Shown here: piece after piece, positions 1-8,926 of the stretch
Layout: the number at the start of each line of letters is the position of its first letter
Numbering within the stretch: the stretch's first letter is position 1
The notes under the pieces: generated by a model
The model's input: the letters and a program-made list of their open reading frames with translations, nothing else
What the model was told of the DNA's origin: nothing
Database searches by the model: none
Translations under genes and position numbers: made by a program
From: Nitrosomonas halophila
GTDB taxonomy: Bacteria > Pseudomonadota > Gammaproteobacteria > Burkholderiales > Nitrosomonadaceae
DNA: 64,000 bases
NCBI RefSeq assembly: GCF_900107165.1
Contig: NZ_FNOY01000008.1
Location: 1-64,000, forward strand
Direction of reading: 5' to 3'

Positions 1-90
1 ACGGAGAAGTTTGTTCAAAGCTTGGAAAAAATTGCGGGTAGAGTATTACAGTATCGTCCGATAGGGCGTCCTGGAAAGAAAAAAGGGTAG
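1..90 (+). CDS. C-terminal tail of a REP-associated/IS200-like transposase (partial)
   Basis: Twenty-nine codons are open from the window edge to the TAG at 88-90. The tail reads FVQSLEKIAGR and ends in the basic RPIGRPGKKKG. A short helix of the FV..LE...GR type followed by a GRP(R/K)K tail is familiar from the C-termini of REP-associated tyrosine (Y1) transposases. The catalytic domain lies outside the window, so the call rests on the tail alone. Another small DNA-binding protein with a basic tail is possible. Confidence 0.4.
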   Translation, partial: TEKFVQSLEKIAGRVLQYRPIGRPGKKKG

Positions 91-118
91 CGTCCCCTTT
101 TGTTAGACTGATTGTTCA

Positions 119-901
119 TCAGACGATACCGAGCATCAATCCTGATCCGATCACAAACATAGCACCCGCCACCACCTGCCGCACGGTGTGCAGCGTAATC
201 TTGTGCAGTATCCGCTTGCCAGCAAACGCCCCAATGAAAGCACAGAGCGAGCCGACGATCACAGGTGCGGCCAGTTCACGGGACACGGCAAAATGGCTGG
301 CCATGAAGACCATGCTGTAGACAATCAAGCGAAAGATATCGACGATGACCGCTGACACAATACCGGTCGCCACAAAAGCTTCCTTGCACAGGCCTGCCTT
401 GAGCAAGAAGGCCGAGCGCAAAGCGCCCTGGTTGCCCGACAAACCACCAAAAAAACCTGACAAAATACCGCCAAGCGGCAGCCAGCGCGGAGAAAATGCC
501 AGCGCCTGGAAACGCGGCCAAAGCTCCAGCCAGGCGAACACGATGATCAGAGCGCCAATCACGGCTTTGGTCAGCGTGATCTCAAATGTCGCTTCATTCA
601 GCGTATAGCTCATCAGAACCGGCAGCCGATCGATCACACCAAGCAGCCCCGCACCCGCCATGGCCGCCCCTGCGGCCGGGATACTGAAACGCGCCACCAC
701 CCGCCAGTCTGCCTGGCTGGCCATCAGGCCGAATTTGAAAAGATTGTTGGCAAAATGCACCACTGCAGTGGCCGCAATCGCCAGCGGAACCGGAAAAAAC
801 AACGCAAACACCGGCATCAGAATCGTCCCCAGTCCAAATCCGGAGAAAAACGTCATACCGGAAGTGAGCAATGCCGCGACACCTATCAAAACAAGTTCCA
901 C
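119..901 (-). CDS. Sulfite exporter TauE/SafE family membrane protein
   Basis: About 260 residues, strongly hydrophobic with 7-8 predicted membrane segments, of the usual TauE/SafE (DUF81) length. Family marks are the N-terminal GxGFGLGTILMPVFALFF segment and the internal repeat near residue 150 (GILSGFFGGLSGNQGALRS). Members export small sulfonates, sulfite or related anions; the substrate here cannot be read from sequence. The longest frame begins with a GTG at 922, but the GTG at 901 has AGAGGGG just upstream and fits the family N-terminus, so I use it. It stands alone, oriented towards the transposase tail. A chromate-transporter remnant lies behind it, so this may be a small anion-transport island. 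Confidence 0.85.
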   Translation of the reverse strand: MELVLIGVAALLTSGMTFFSGFGLGTILMPVFALFFPVPLAIAATAVVHFANNLFKFGLMASQADWRVVARFSIPAAGAAMAGAGLLGVIDRLPVLMSYTLNEATFEITLTKAVIGALIIVFAWLELWPRFQALAFSPRWLPLGGILSGFFGGLSGNQGALRSAFLLKAGLCKEAFVATGIVSAVIVDIFRLIVYSMVFMASHFAVSRELAAPVIVGSLCAFIGAFAGKRILHKITLHTVRQVVAGAMFVIGSGLMLGIV

Positions 902-1255
902 AGAGCCCCTCTTACAGATCACCGGAAACCGGCGTTTGATCGATAATGTGATCGTTTATACTACAAGCTTCTAAGCAGCTGTTTGGTAATTTCCGTTCCA
1001 GGCCCATCTCCTCAACGTGATAGCCATTGCGGCGATACCTTGCCACTGAAAAATGCCTGGATGGCCGCAAGGATGCACTTGTGCACCGATTTTTGTTATG
1101 CCAGGCGATTTACCGGCGGTGGCCAGAGTTTGACGGTGCGCAAGCGCACCCGACGGATCACGTCGATGTTATCAATCATAAAACCCACATAACAACAAAT
1201 CGTTAGTTTCATGTTTCCCCGATTGCTCAACACACCTGAAAACTCGCATGCTTGC
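902..1255. other. Gene-free stretch between tauE-like gene and chrA remnant
   Basis: About 350 bp in which I see no credible gene. The open frames are short and have no ribosome-binding site. It may contain scrambled remains of the N-terminal half of the chromate transporter, but I could not recognise any in translation. Confidence 0.4.
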
Positions 1256-1557
1256 TACCGGTCCGGCTCGCTGGTATTTGGTGGCGGTCATGTCATCCTG
1301 CCATTGCTGCAGGCCGAAGTGATGCCCATGAGCTGGATCAACAATGCCTCGTTTCTGGCCGGCATCAATGCGGCGGTGGTCGGGGCCTGCTGCTGGCAGC
1401 GCTCTATCAGCCGGTATGGATCCACGCAATATACCAGCCGCAGGACTTCGGGCTGGCACTGGTCGCATTGATGGCACTCATGTTCTGGAAGCTGCCGCCG
1501 TGGCTGGTCGTGCTCGGGAGCAGCACGGCGGGGTGGCTGCTGGCTACCATGTCTTGA
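1256..1557 (+). pseudogene. chrA: Chromate transporter ChrA, C-terminal remnant with internal deletion and frameshift
   Basis: Two plus-strand frames together spell pieces of the second CHR domain: SGSLVFGGGHVILPLLQAEV, then NNASFLAG, then INAAVVG, then after a frame change LLLAALYQPVW and FWKLPPWLVVLGSSTAGWLLA. In intact ChrA proteins the FLAG and INAAVVG segments are separated by a long stretch including the conserved PGPLFTFAAYLG segment. Here they are joined directly near 1361, which implies an internal deletion. The frame change follows at about 1382-1390, where one C appears to be missing from a C-run. The N-terminal domain is absent. The locus cannot make a working chromate efflux protein. 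Confidence 0.8.
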
Positions 1558-1600
1558 GGCAGCGAGACCAAGCTGCCTGCCGGGAGCACGCGGACACCAC

Positions 1601-2755
1601 TCAAAACCTCACCGCGATCGAGCCGATCACTGCCATGCTGTCCCGGGCCATCGCTTCCCGCCTGGGCAGCACAGCATCATTGCTGCCCAGCCAGCGTGCT
1701 TCCATCCGGCATAGCATATGCCGGAATGCGGCGTAATCAATGTTCGCCGACAAACCGACGACGCTGAATCCCTGGCCGGTTTCTGGCGCAACAATGACAC
1801 CGTCAGGGTCGGCATAATATTCTCCGCGCAGTGCAAGATGCCATTTGTCAGCGAACCGGTAGCGGGCAATCACCACCGGTGTAAACCAGACATCATAAGC
1901 CGAGCTGCCTTTCGCGGTCTGTTGCATGCCCATATCGAAACCGGCGAACAGGCTCAACCTGTCCGTTGCCTGAAAGGTGCCATACCAATTATTGAAAATA
2001 CGCAGCCGCCGGTTTCTATCCGGATCATCCGTGCCTATGAAGGTGCTCCAGTTCAGGGAAAAGCGCGCATCCAAGGTATAGGTCACCTGCGTGCCGACAC
2101 CTGGCAGCGAGTTACCGGTGGCCGGTCGGATTCTTTGCCAGCCGCTGACGACCAGGGCTGCGAACTGCCAGTTAGGGCTCGCATCCCAGCTCAGGCGTGC
2201 GCCTGCCAGGTAATAGGGTGAATTCTCGGCAGCAAGCGAGCGCGTCAGAGTGGGGTTGTCTGCCGAAATCGCGCTTTCAAACCCGATATGGGAGGGCATT
2301 ACACCGACGTCCAGCCAGAGGCTGCTGCGCTGATTGAGAGCCACGCCCATATTGGCAGCATATACATGCCGCAATAATTTCGGTTCATGCGCCAGATTGC
2401 GCTGCGCATAGGTGCCCCCCATCACACCCAAGTTGGCGCGATACCGGTCCTGATCGAGATGCAACTGGAGCAGGGCCAGATTGGCATGAATCTTGTTATG
2501 ACGGTGATGGTTGAACAGGAAATCGGGCCTTGTGTTGCTGGCAGGCTGGTTGAAGTCAAATCCGTAATACATGTCCAGAAATCCGCTCGCTTGCACTACA
2601 GTGCGCGCTTCCGGGTCAATAACATCCTGACCGATGGCATCTACCACCGGCAAGGCCAGCAGAAGACACCCCAGCAATTGCCGTCTCACCCACTTGACCC
2701 ATCGGCCTGTCCGGCCATTCGTCTCTGGGAACATGTCAGCTACGGCCGCCCGCAT
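1601..2755 (-). CDS. Outer-membrane beta-barrel porin, BBP2/OmpL-like family
   Basis: 384 residues with an N-terminal signal peptide (hydrophobic core LLGCLLLALPVV, cleavage likely after DAIGQ). The rest is built of alternating aromatic/polar beta-strand segments ending in a C-terminal Phe (IGSIAVRF), the signal for outer-membrane assembly. The phrase SGFLDMYYGFDFNQP after the signal peptide and the overall pattern match the putative beta-barrel porin-2 (BBP2, OmpL-like) family. The frame starts at 2755, three bases after the stop of the SagB-like gene, so the two are probably cotranscribed. The internal Met at 2734 is an equally good start, since neither has a clear ribosome-binding site. 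The substrate is unknown. Confidence 0.75.
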   Translation of the reverse strand: MRAAVADMFPETNGRTGRWVKWVRRQLLGCLLLALPVVDAIGQDVIDPEARTVVQASGFLDMYYGFDFNQPASNTRPDFLFNHHRHNKIHANLALLQLHLDQDRYRANLGVMGGTYAQRNLAHEPKLLRHVYAANMGVALNQRSSLWLDVGVMPSHIGFESAISADNPTLTRSLAAENSPYYLAGARLSWDASPNWQFAALVVSGWQRIRPATGNSLPGVGTQVTYTLDARFSLNWSTFIGTDDPDRNRRLRIFNNWYGTFQATDRLSLFAGFDMGMQQTAKGSSAYDVWFTPVVIARYRFADKWHLALRGEYYADPDGVIVAPETGQGFSVVGLSANIDYAAFRHMLCRMEARWLGSNDAVLPRREAMARDSMAVIGSIAVRF

Positions 2756-2758
2756 TGA

Positions 2759-4386
2759 TCAGCATGTTTGCCGGGCAGTAAGGTGGGCATAGGGGGGTCG
2801 GGTTCGCAGACGCGGGTCTTCGACCGGTCCACCCACTGTAAAGTGATAGAGTGATTGCCAGGCATGGCCCGATAGGCCCAGCAGCGAATGCAGGGCATCA
2901 TCGAAGTAGCATCCGATCCCGGTCCCGTGCAAGCCGGCGGCTTCCGCCTCCAGGTATAGCGCCTGACCGATCAGGCCCGCTTCATGCAACAGCTCGCGGT
3001 AACGCCATGCCCCCTCGTGCAAGCTGGACTCGAATTCGGCCAGCATCCCGAGTGAAAAACAGCCGTCGGCAGCGATAGACTGATGACAGCTGATCACGCG
3101 CGCCGCCTGGCGCACATCACCGGCAAACAAGCGGTACAGGCCCAGGTGATCAGGCGCCCCCGCGACAGCTGCCCACTCGGCATCCGCGCGCAAGGCCTGG
3201 CGCAAGGTCGGCGCTGCCGAGGGTGCGCGCAATAGAAGGTAAATGCCTGGCGTCACCGCTTGAACGCGGTGAACAAACAAAACCAGATGTATGCGCGGCG
3301 GCCGCTGCCAGACCGTCCAGGGCGGAAGCCCCGGGCGTGGCAGCAATGCGTCGAGCAGCGCAAACCAGTGATCGGCGGGCAACGCGGTCATGCCATCAAA
3401 AGCGACCGCGCTGCGGCGCTGGCGAATGAGTGTGGCGGCTTGCTGCATACCGGTTATCGGTGCGAGAGGCGGCCATGGTGGCAACGGTGCGTGCAAGGAA
3501 GCAGTGACGGCTGGCCGTGCAGCCGCCATCTGCACGGCATCGATCCCCTCCCAATGGCGATGCTGCGGGCTCAGGCGATTGGCGTGACCGGTGAACCGCA
3601 ACCCTTCCGCCAAGACAATTGCAGCTTGTGCCGTGCATAAGCTTGGATCCGGGTCGCGGCTGCCCACCCATAGCGCGACCTCGGGCGCCTCAGTCTCATA
3701 TTCAGCGAAATCTTCCCGGCGCGAGACACCGCTCAATGCTGCCAATGCCGAATCGCTCCAGTTTTCCAAGACCTGCGCACGCCAACCCAATGTTGCGGCG
3801 GCATAGCTGACCGCTGCCAAGGCATGACCACAATCATGCTGACAATAACGATAGGCCCGCAAACCATATTTCCAGGCTTCACGCCAGTGAACGGCTGTCA
3901 GCAGCAGCACGAAGCCGCCAGCCATCGGCGCGCCCCAATCCGAACGGGCTGCGGCGCGCTGTTCCAGACAATGATCATGGCTGGCATAATGGTGCAAGCC
4001 ACCCGCCAAACCGTTGCTTTCAGCAGTGAGCACATAGCATTCGGTGGGATGCAGGTTGCCACTGGAGGGATTGCAGCGCAATGCCCAGCGGGTATCGCCG
4101 CTTTCCTTCCACGCCGATAGACCGAAACTCAGTTCCAGCAATGTCCCCAGGCCAGCGAGATCCGTGGCGGCCGGTGCTGGCCGCTGGCCGCTGCGAAGGT
4201 CGGCAAATGCAGCCTGCAGGCTGGATGTTCGTAATGGCAAATTACAAATTTGCGTGCCTGGATATCGACGAAAAGGATCAGGCTGGTTGGCCAATCCAAC
4301 CCGCCAGGGCCAGGAGCATAGCCTTCCAATCGATGCTTGCTGGCTTCGTGATATGCGAGCACGGCTGACAGTCCTGTCCCGCTCAT
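2759..4386 (-). CDS. SagB/ThcOx-family dehydrogenase (double nitroreductase domain), frameshifted near its N-terminus
   Basis: The main frame (4294 to 2759, 511 residues) shows two nitroreductase-fold halves. The first is at about residues 45-240 (CNPSSGNLHPTECYVLT); the second is at about 280-500 (IRQRRSAVAFDG, then GLHGTGIGCYFDD). Members are FMN oxidoreductases, including the azoline-oxidising SagB/ThcOx enzymes of peptide natural products. The family N-terminus is not in this frame. It lies in another frame from 4386 (MSGTGLSAVLAYHEASKH, YAPGPGGLDW) and would join ANQPDPFRRYPG if one G were restored in the GG at 4290/4291. The restored gene would encode 542 residues. It is either a real -1 mutation or a homopolymer error. 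No cyclodehydratase or precursor-peptide gene is nearby, so the substrate is unknown. Confidence 0.8.
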
Positions 4387-4618
4387 CCTGGCCACCTGCA
4401 ACCGGCTGACAGCGCTTGCTGAGTGATGGCAGTCAGGTTGGAATACGGTCTCTGCAGGGCAGACGGTACATGGAAATTATTCGCAGAATCGGCACCAATC
4501 GGCAGCAAGCTTGGAAATTTTTTCTGAATCACGTAAAACCTTATTTATTTTGCAGTAACGATAATGCAGCGACCGAATGCCCTTCAAGCATAGGCAGGAC
4601 AGCTGACCACAAGACGAC

Positions 4619-5977
4619 ATGACTATTCAACCCAAAAACACGCAAGCTGTCATCTCCAGATCCGATAATTTACCACCAGTCACCATTTTCTGGTTCAGAA
4701 GGGATCTGCGCCTGGAAGACAATACCGGATTGGGCAAGGCGCTTGCCGCTGGGCATCCGGTTGTACCGATATTCATTTTTGATCCCAATATTCTGGACGG
4801 TTTGCCTCGGGATGACGCCAGGGTGACATTTATCTTCGATACCCTGCAAACACTGAAATCACAGCTACGGCAACCACATGGCAGCAATCTGGCGCTATAT
4901 CACGGCCAGCCAGCGGCCGTGTTCGAGCAGCTCGTACACAGCTATTCCATTGCGGCTGTTTACGCCAACCATGACTATGAACCCTATGCCAGGCAGCGCG
5001 ATGCGCAGATACGCACCTTGCTCGGCCGCCACAGGATTAAATTTCTCTCGTTCAAGGATCATGTCCTATTCGAAACCAGCGAAATTGTCAAACCGGACAA
5101 CCAGCCCTATGTGGTCTATACCCCTTATATGCGGCGCTGGAAAACAGTCTGGCGTGAAAAGAAATCCTGTGCAGAAACGACCTCACCAAACTGGGGAAAT
5201 CTACTCAAACATATTGACCTGCCCAGCTTGAGCCTGGCTGACATCGGTTTCAAACGTTCAGCCATCAGGGTGCCGGCCGCTCGCACCGGGCATGCATGGC
5301 TGCACGACTATCGTGACACCCGCGATTTTCCCGCATGCGAGGGCACTTCCCGGCTGGGCCCGCATCTGCGCTTTGGAACTGTCGGCATCCGCAAGATCTT
5401 TCATGAAAGCGAGCAGGCTGGCGCAGAAGCTTTTTGCAACGAGCTGATCTGGCGGGAATTCTTCAGCCAGATTTTATGGCATTTTCCACATACGCCTGAA
5501 AGCTGCTTCAAACCACGCTTTGAGCATATTGCCTGGCGCAATGATGAAAGCGAATTCAAGTACTGGTGCCAGGGCATGACCGGTTATCCGCTGGTGGATG
5601 CCGGCATGCGTCAACTCAATCAAACCGGCTTTATGCATAACCGGGTGCGCATGGTCACAGCCAGCTTTTTGTGCAAGCATCTGTTGATCGACTGGCGCTG
5701 GGGAGAAGCTTATTTCGCCGAAAAATTACTGGATTATGAGATGGCCAGCAATGTGGGCAACTGGCAATGGGTGGCTGGCTGTGGTGTCGATGCAGCACCC
5801 TATTTCAGGATTTTCAATCCGATGACACAGGCCGATAAATTCGACCGGGATAAACGCTATATTGGTGCCTGGATCAAGGACCTGAATGCACCGAGCTATC
5901 CACAGCCCATCGTCGAACATGCCTGGGCACGTAAACGGTGTCTGGATGCTTACCGGCGCGCACTGGGCGCATCTTGA
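4619..5977 (+). CDS. phrB: Deoxyribodipyrimidine photolyase
   Basis: 452 residues, the usual size for a class I CPD photolyase, which uses FADH- and light to split cyclobutane pyrimidine dimers. The N-terminal antenna domain begins with VTIFWFRRDLRLEDNTGL (about 21-38). The C-terminal FAD domain contains ELIWREFFSQILWHFP, then GYPLVDAGMRQL with HNRVRMVTASFL, and GNWQWVAGCGVDAAPYFRIF followed by NPMTQADKFD. Trp and Asn residues of the FAD site are present. It is monocistronic and convergent with the signalling gene downstream, with a 35-bp gap and no obvious terminator. Upstream (4387-4618) I see no gene. Confidence 0.95.
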   Translation: MTIQPKNTQAVISRSDNLPPVTIFWFRRDLRLEDNTGLGKALAAGHPVVPIFIFDPNILDGLPRDDARVTFIFDTLQTLKSQLRQPHGSNLALYHGQPAAVFEQLVHSYSIAAVYANHDYEPYARQRDAQIRTLLGRHRIKFLSFKDHVLFETSEIVKPDNQPYVVYTPYMRRWKTVWREKKSCAETTSPNWGNLLKHIDLPSLSLADIGFKRSAIRVPAARTGHAWLHDYRDTRDFPACEGTSRLGPHLRFGTVGIRKIFHESEQAGAEAFCNELIWREFFSQILWHFPHTPESCFKPRFEHIAWRNDESEFKYWCQGMTGYPLVDAGMRQLNQTGFMHNRVRMVTASFLCKHLLIDWRWGEAYFAEKLLDYEMASNVGNWQWVAGCGVDAAPYFRIFNPMTQADKFDRDKRYIGAWIKDLNAPSYPQPIVEHAWARKRCLDAYRRALGAS

Positions 5978-6012
5978 CTGGTACATTCCGGATTGCAAGA
6001 GAACCTGTGCGA

Positions 6013-7734
6013 TTAAACTGTGCCGGTTTTGCGTTGCTCGATCAGCGCAAAAAGCTTGTCTGCCGTAACTGGATGGCTGAACAGATAGCCCTGGGCATGA
6101 TGACAGCCGGCTTTATGCAAAAAATCCAGCTGTGCCTGGGTCTCGACTCCCCCGGCTTCGACTGTCAAATCCAGGCTTTTTGCCAACGCAATGATCGCCG
6201 TCACTATGGCCGAATTATCGGAATCGCTCCCCATATCCTTGGCAAACGAGCGGTCGATTTTAATGATATCGATCGGAAAGCGCCGCAGATAACTCAAGGA
6301 TGAATAGCCCGTTCCAAAATCATCGACCGCAATTCTGACCCCCATTTGCTTGAGTTCATGCAGGGTTCTGATACTGGCTTCTGCATCCTGCATCAGTACG
6401 GATTCGGTGATTTCCAACTCCAGCCGGTTCGGGTTCAGTTCGGTGGTATGCAGCACGCCTGCAACATGATTGATCAATTGGGACTGGTCCAGCTCAATGG
6501 CGGATATGTTGACCGCGATAAAAATCGATTCATGGCCGATCTCCTGCCAGGCCTTTGCCTGCTTGCAGGCTTCATACAAGACCCACTTGCCGATTTCAAT
6601 GATAAAACCGGTCTCATCGGCAATCGGAATGAATTTGTCCGGCATGAGCAGTCCGAATTCAGGGTGGTTCCAGCGGACCAATGCCTCGGCACCGATAATC
6701 TCGTGGCTGCCAAGATCGATCACTGGCTGGTAATGCAAGACCAGTTCCTTATTGTCGATCGCACGCCGCAACGACAATTCGAGATCCATTCTTTGCGATG
6801 AGGCTTCCCCGATCTCTTTGGCATAGAATTTATACGTGTTGCGCCAAGTTTCCTTTCTGAAGGACAGCGTATTCTCGGCATTGGCCAGCAACATCTCTAT
6901 ATTCTTACCATCATCGGGATACATACAAATTCCCATGTTCAGGGTGACATAGAGCTCAAGGTTGTTGATGGTAAAAGGGGTTGCGGTCAGCCGCAAAATC
7001 TGGTTGGCAAACAATTGCACTTGGTGAACATTGGTCAGGCCGGCATGGAAGAAAGCAAATTTGCTGCCATCGATACGCGTCAGGATACACTCCCTGTTGC
7101 TATAGATTGACAAACGATTCGCCAGCTGCTGGATCAGAATGTCGCCGACGCAAAAACCATATGTGCTGTTGATGCGTGGCAAGCGATCGACATCGATGAA
7201 ATAAATAGCGGAGAATGTACCGTCTTCCCGCGCATCATCGGAGAGCAGGCTTGCAACCTTCTCGCAAAACAGGTTGCGCTTGGGCAGGCCAGTCAGCTCG
7301 TCGAAATACGTCATGCGGTAAATATAGCTATCGGCCTGCCGTTTTCTGCGCTTCAGATCCATGTATTCCAGTTCCCGGTCAATCACCATCTTGAGATGCA
7401 TCGAATGCCCTTTCTGGACACAATCACTCGCGCCCTTGCGCAGCACGGAAAGCACGGTCTGTTCATCAGTCACCGACGTATAGACAATAAAAGGAATGAA
7501 CTGGTTACTGGCCTTCAGCAGATCCAGTGCGCGCAGCGCATCGAACCCCGCCATCGAATACTCCGAAACAATCGCATCCCAGCTGGATTCGTTCAATGCC
7601 GATTGGAAACCGGCCAGGCTATCGACATGTTTGTATAGCAATTGTTTGCCGTTTCTGGCCAGATCCTCGCGCAGCCGATTCACATCCGCTTCGGAATGGT
7701 CGATGATCAAAAGTTTTAAATTACTATATGGCAT
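6013..7734 (-). CDS. Receiver-GGDEF-EAL signalling protein, degenerate receiver and GGDEF, probable c-di-GMP phosphodiesterase
   Basis: 573 residues in three domains: response-regulator receiver (about 7-120), GGDEF (about 147-300) and EAL (about 320-560). In the receiver, the expected phosphoacceptor Asp is Glu58 (DAIVSEYSMAGF), so ordinary Asp phosphorylation is unlikely. In the GGDEF domain the signature is replaced by IDGSKF, so diguanylate cyclase activity is improbable; such domains often bind GTP or are only structural. The EAL domain looks intact: GAEALVRWNHPEFG, then ESVLMQDAE, and DDFGTGYSSLSYL with KIDRSF. I infer a c-di-GMP-hydrolysing enzyme with non-canonical input. No histidine kinase is adjacent. 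Confidence 0.9.
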   Translation of the reverse strand: MPYSNLKLLIIDHSEADVNRLREDLARNGKQLLYKHVDSLAGFQSALNESSWDAIVSEYSMAGFDALRALDLLKASNQFIPFIVYTSVTDEQTVLSVLRKGASDCVQKGHSMHLKMVIDRELEYMDLKRRKRQADSYIYRMTYFDELTGLPKRNLFCEKVASLLSDDAREDGTFSAIYFIDVDRLPRINSTYGFCVGDILIQQLANRLSIYSNRECILTRIDGSKFAFFHAGLTNVHQVQLFANQILRLTATPFTINNLELYVTLNMGICMYPDDGKNIEMLLANAENTLSFRKETWRNTYKFYAKEIGEASSQRMDLELSLRRAIDNKELVLHYQPVIDLGSHEIIGAEALVRWNHPEFGLLMPDKFIPIADETGFIIEIGKWVLYEACKQAKAWQEIGHESIFIAVNISAIELDQSQLINHVAGVLHTTELNPNRLELEITESVLMQDAEASIRTLHELKQMGVRIAVDDFGTGYSSLSYLRRFPIDIIKIDRSFAKDMGSDSDNSAIVTAIIALAKSLDLTVEAGGVETQAQLDFLHKAGCHHAQGYLFSHPVTADKLFALIEQRKTGTV

Positions 7735-7835
7735 TCTGTACTTTTTCCAAATGGTCGGTCTATGTGCTAACGGCGCGACGGGGCAAAACTTTACGCACGG
7801 AAATCATTGGAAAAGCATGTCAATGCCGGTGCCGG

Positions 7836-8555
7836 TCAGCCTGTTTGACGACGCAGTTGCGACAGGCGCGCCAGTTCGAAATGTATGAAGGCCAGGGCGG
7901 TCAGGGTTGGCGCGAAAAAGTTTATAAATGGTATGAATTGCAACAGTGCCGTCAGAAAACCAAGTCCCCAGCGGGCGGGACGGTCCGCTGCCAGCAACTG
8001 CTCCAATTCCGACTGGTCGGCATGTTCACTCAGTGCGTCATAGCAAAACAAGCGTTGATTCAGATACGCCGCCGCCAACAACGGTACCAGCAGGCCGATG
8101 CCGACGAACCACAAGGGAAGAGTGACGGCCCAAATCACGATAAAAACAATCAGCGCCGAAATCATATGGCGCAGACTGCCGGCAACGGTTCCACCCTGCA
8201 TCCGGACCATTGTCGGGTAATAGCGCTTTGCCACAAAATTGACCAGATCCGACATAGCGAACATAGCGGTGATCACGAGGCTGGTAATCACGATCAAAAT
8301 GATAAAGATGATCAAATTGAACATTGCTTCCACTCCTTCGGCGACCGCTTGCAGGCTCGAAGCCTCCAGCCAATCCTGCAATTCGCTGACTGGCAACACC
8401 GTCAACAACCAGCCGGACAAGGGTGTCCAGAAATACATGCCGATCACTCCCCAGAACAAGCCGGCCGCCAGCAACGGCCAGCCCCATAGCCATAACATAC
8501 GGGGATTGAAAAGATTAATGGTCGCTCGTGAAAATGCATTCAAAAGTCCAGACAT
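7836..8555 (-). CDS. EI24 domain-containing inner-membrane protein
   Basis: About 239 residues with 4-5 hydrophobic segments (WLWGWPLLAAGLFWGVIGMYF, IIFIILIVITSLVITAM, ALIVFIVIWAVTLPLWF, LLQFIPFINFFAPTLTALAF). The order and the ending (PFINFFAP.LTALAF.HFEL) match the EI24/CysZ-like family. In E. coli CysZ supports sulfate uptake; in betaproteobacteria the paralogous function is not established. The frame opens at 8594, but the ATG at 8555 (MSGLLNAFSRATINLF) has AAAGGA seven bases upstream and fits family N-termini better. The gene is monocistronic, 101 bp downstream of the start of the signalling gene. Confidence 0.8.
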   Translation of the reverse strand: MSGLLNAFSRATINLFNPRMLWLWGWPLLAAGLFWGVIGMYFWTPLSGWLLTVLPVSELQDWLEASSLQAVAEGVEAMFNLIIFIILIVITSLVITAMFAMSDLVNFVAKRYYPTMVRMQGGTVAGSLRHMISALIVFIVIWAVTLPLWFVGIGLLVPLLAAAYLNQRLFCYDALSEHADQSELEQLLAADRPARWGLGFLTALLQFIPFINFFAPTLTALAFIHFELARLSQLRRQTG

Positions 8556-8926
8556 CCACAATTCCTTTAAATAGTTTAAAAATGATTCGTTCATGCGCGT
8601 GAAATCGCAAACAGAATCCGCCTACCTGCTACCAGGGCTTCAATCCACCCACTGCGACTTGCACACGGGCGCATAATTTTAACCCGGATCTCCTCGCAAA
8701 TAACAGGCTGACAAGATTAACATATTGTAAAAAAAGATAATTCTCCCTGTTATGCTATGTTCACATCTGGTTCTTCACCCGCCTGAACCTTCATCTAGAA
8801 TGGTGGCCTAAGTTTTCATTAAAAGGTAGCATGCAACTTAAGGGCTCGTTAATGAATAACTTGCGTATGCGCAAGTTATTCATTAACGAGCCCTAAGATA
8901 AGCTTGTCGTGAATAAGGAGCTGTAT
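8556..8926. other. Intergenic region between two divergent genes, holding a perfect palindrome
   Basis: The divergently read EI24 gene and the surface-protein gene share this 371-bp region. It must hold promoters for both. The only structure I can define is the inverted repeat described separately at 8841-8894. TTAACA at about 8717 and TATGCT at about 8752 are weak promoter-like hexamers that I do not rely on. Confidence 0.4.
8841..8894. repeat. Perfect 25-bp inverted repeat with 4-nt loop (possible minimal MITE)
   Basis: Positions 8841-8865 and 8870-8894 are perfect reverse complements separated by TATG. Read as GGGCTCG...CGAGCCC (8842-8893), the 52-bp unit is flanked on both sides by TAA, which looks like a 3-bp target duplication of the TNA type made by some IS5-group elements. 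There is no T-run after the stem, so a simple terminator is unlikely. It sits 32 bp upstream of the start of the surface-protein gene, where the hairpin would form in the 5' leader. Confidence 0.7.

Noticed and set aside
7728-8489. 253-codon plus-strand open frame over the EI24 gene
   Set aside because: Low-complexity Gln/His-rich translation that is the complement of a clear membrane protein.
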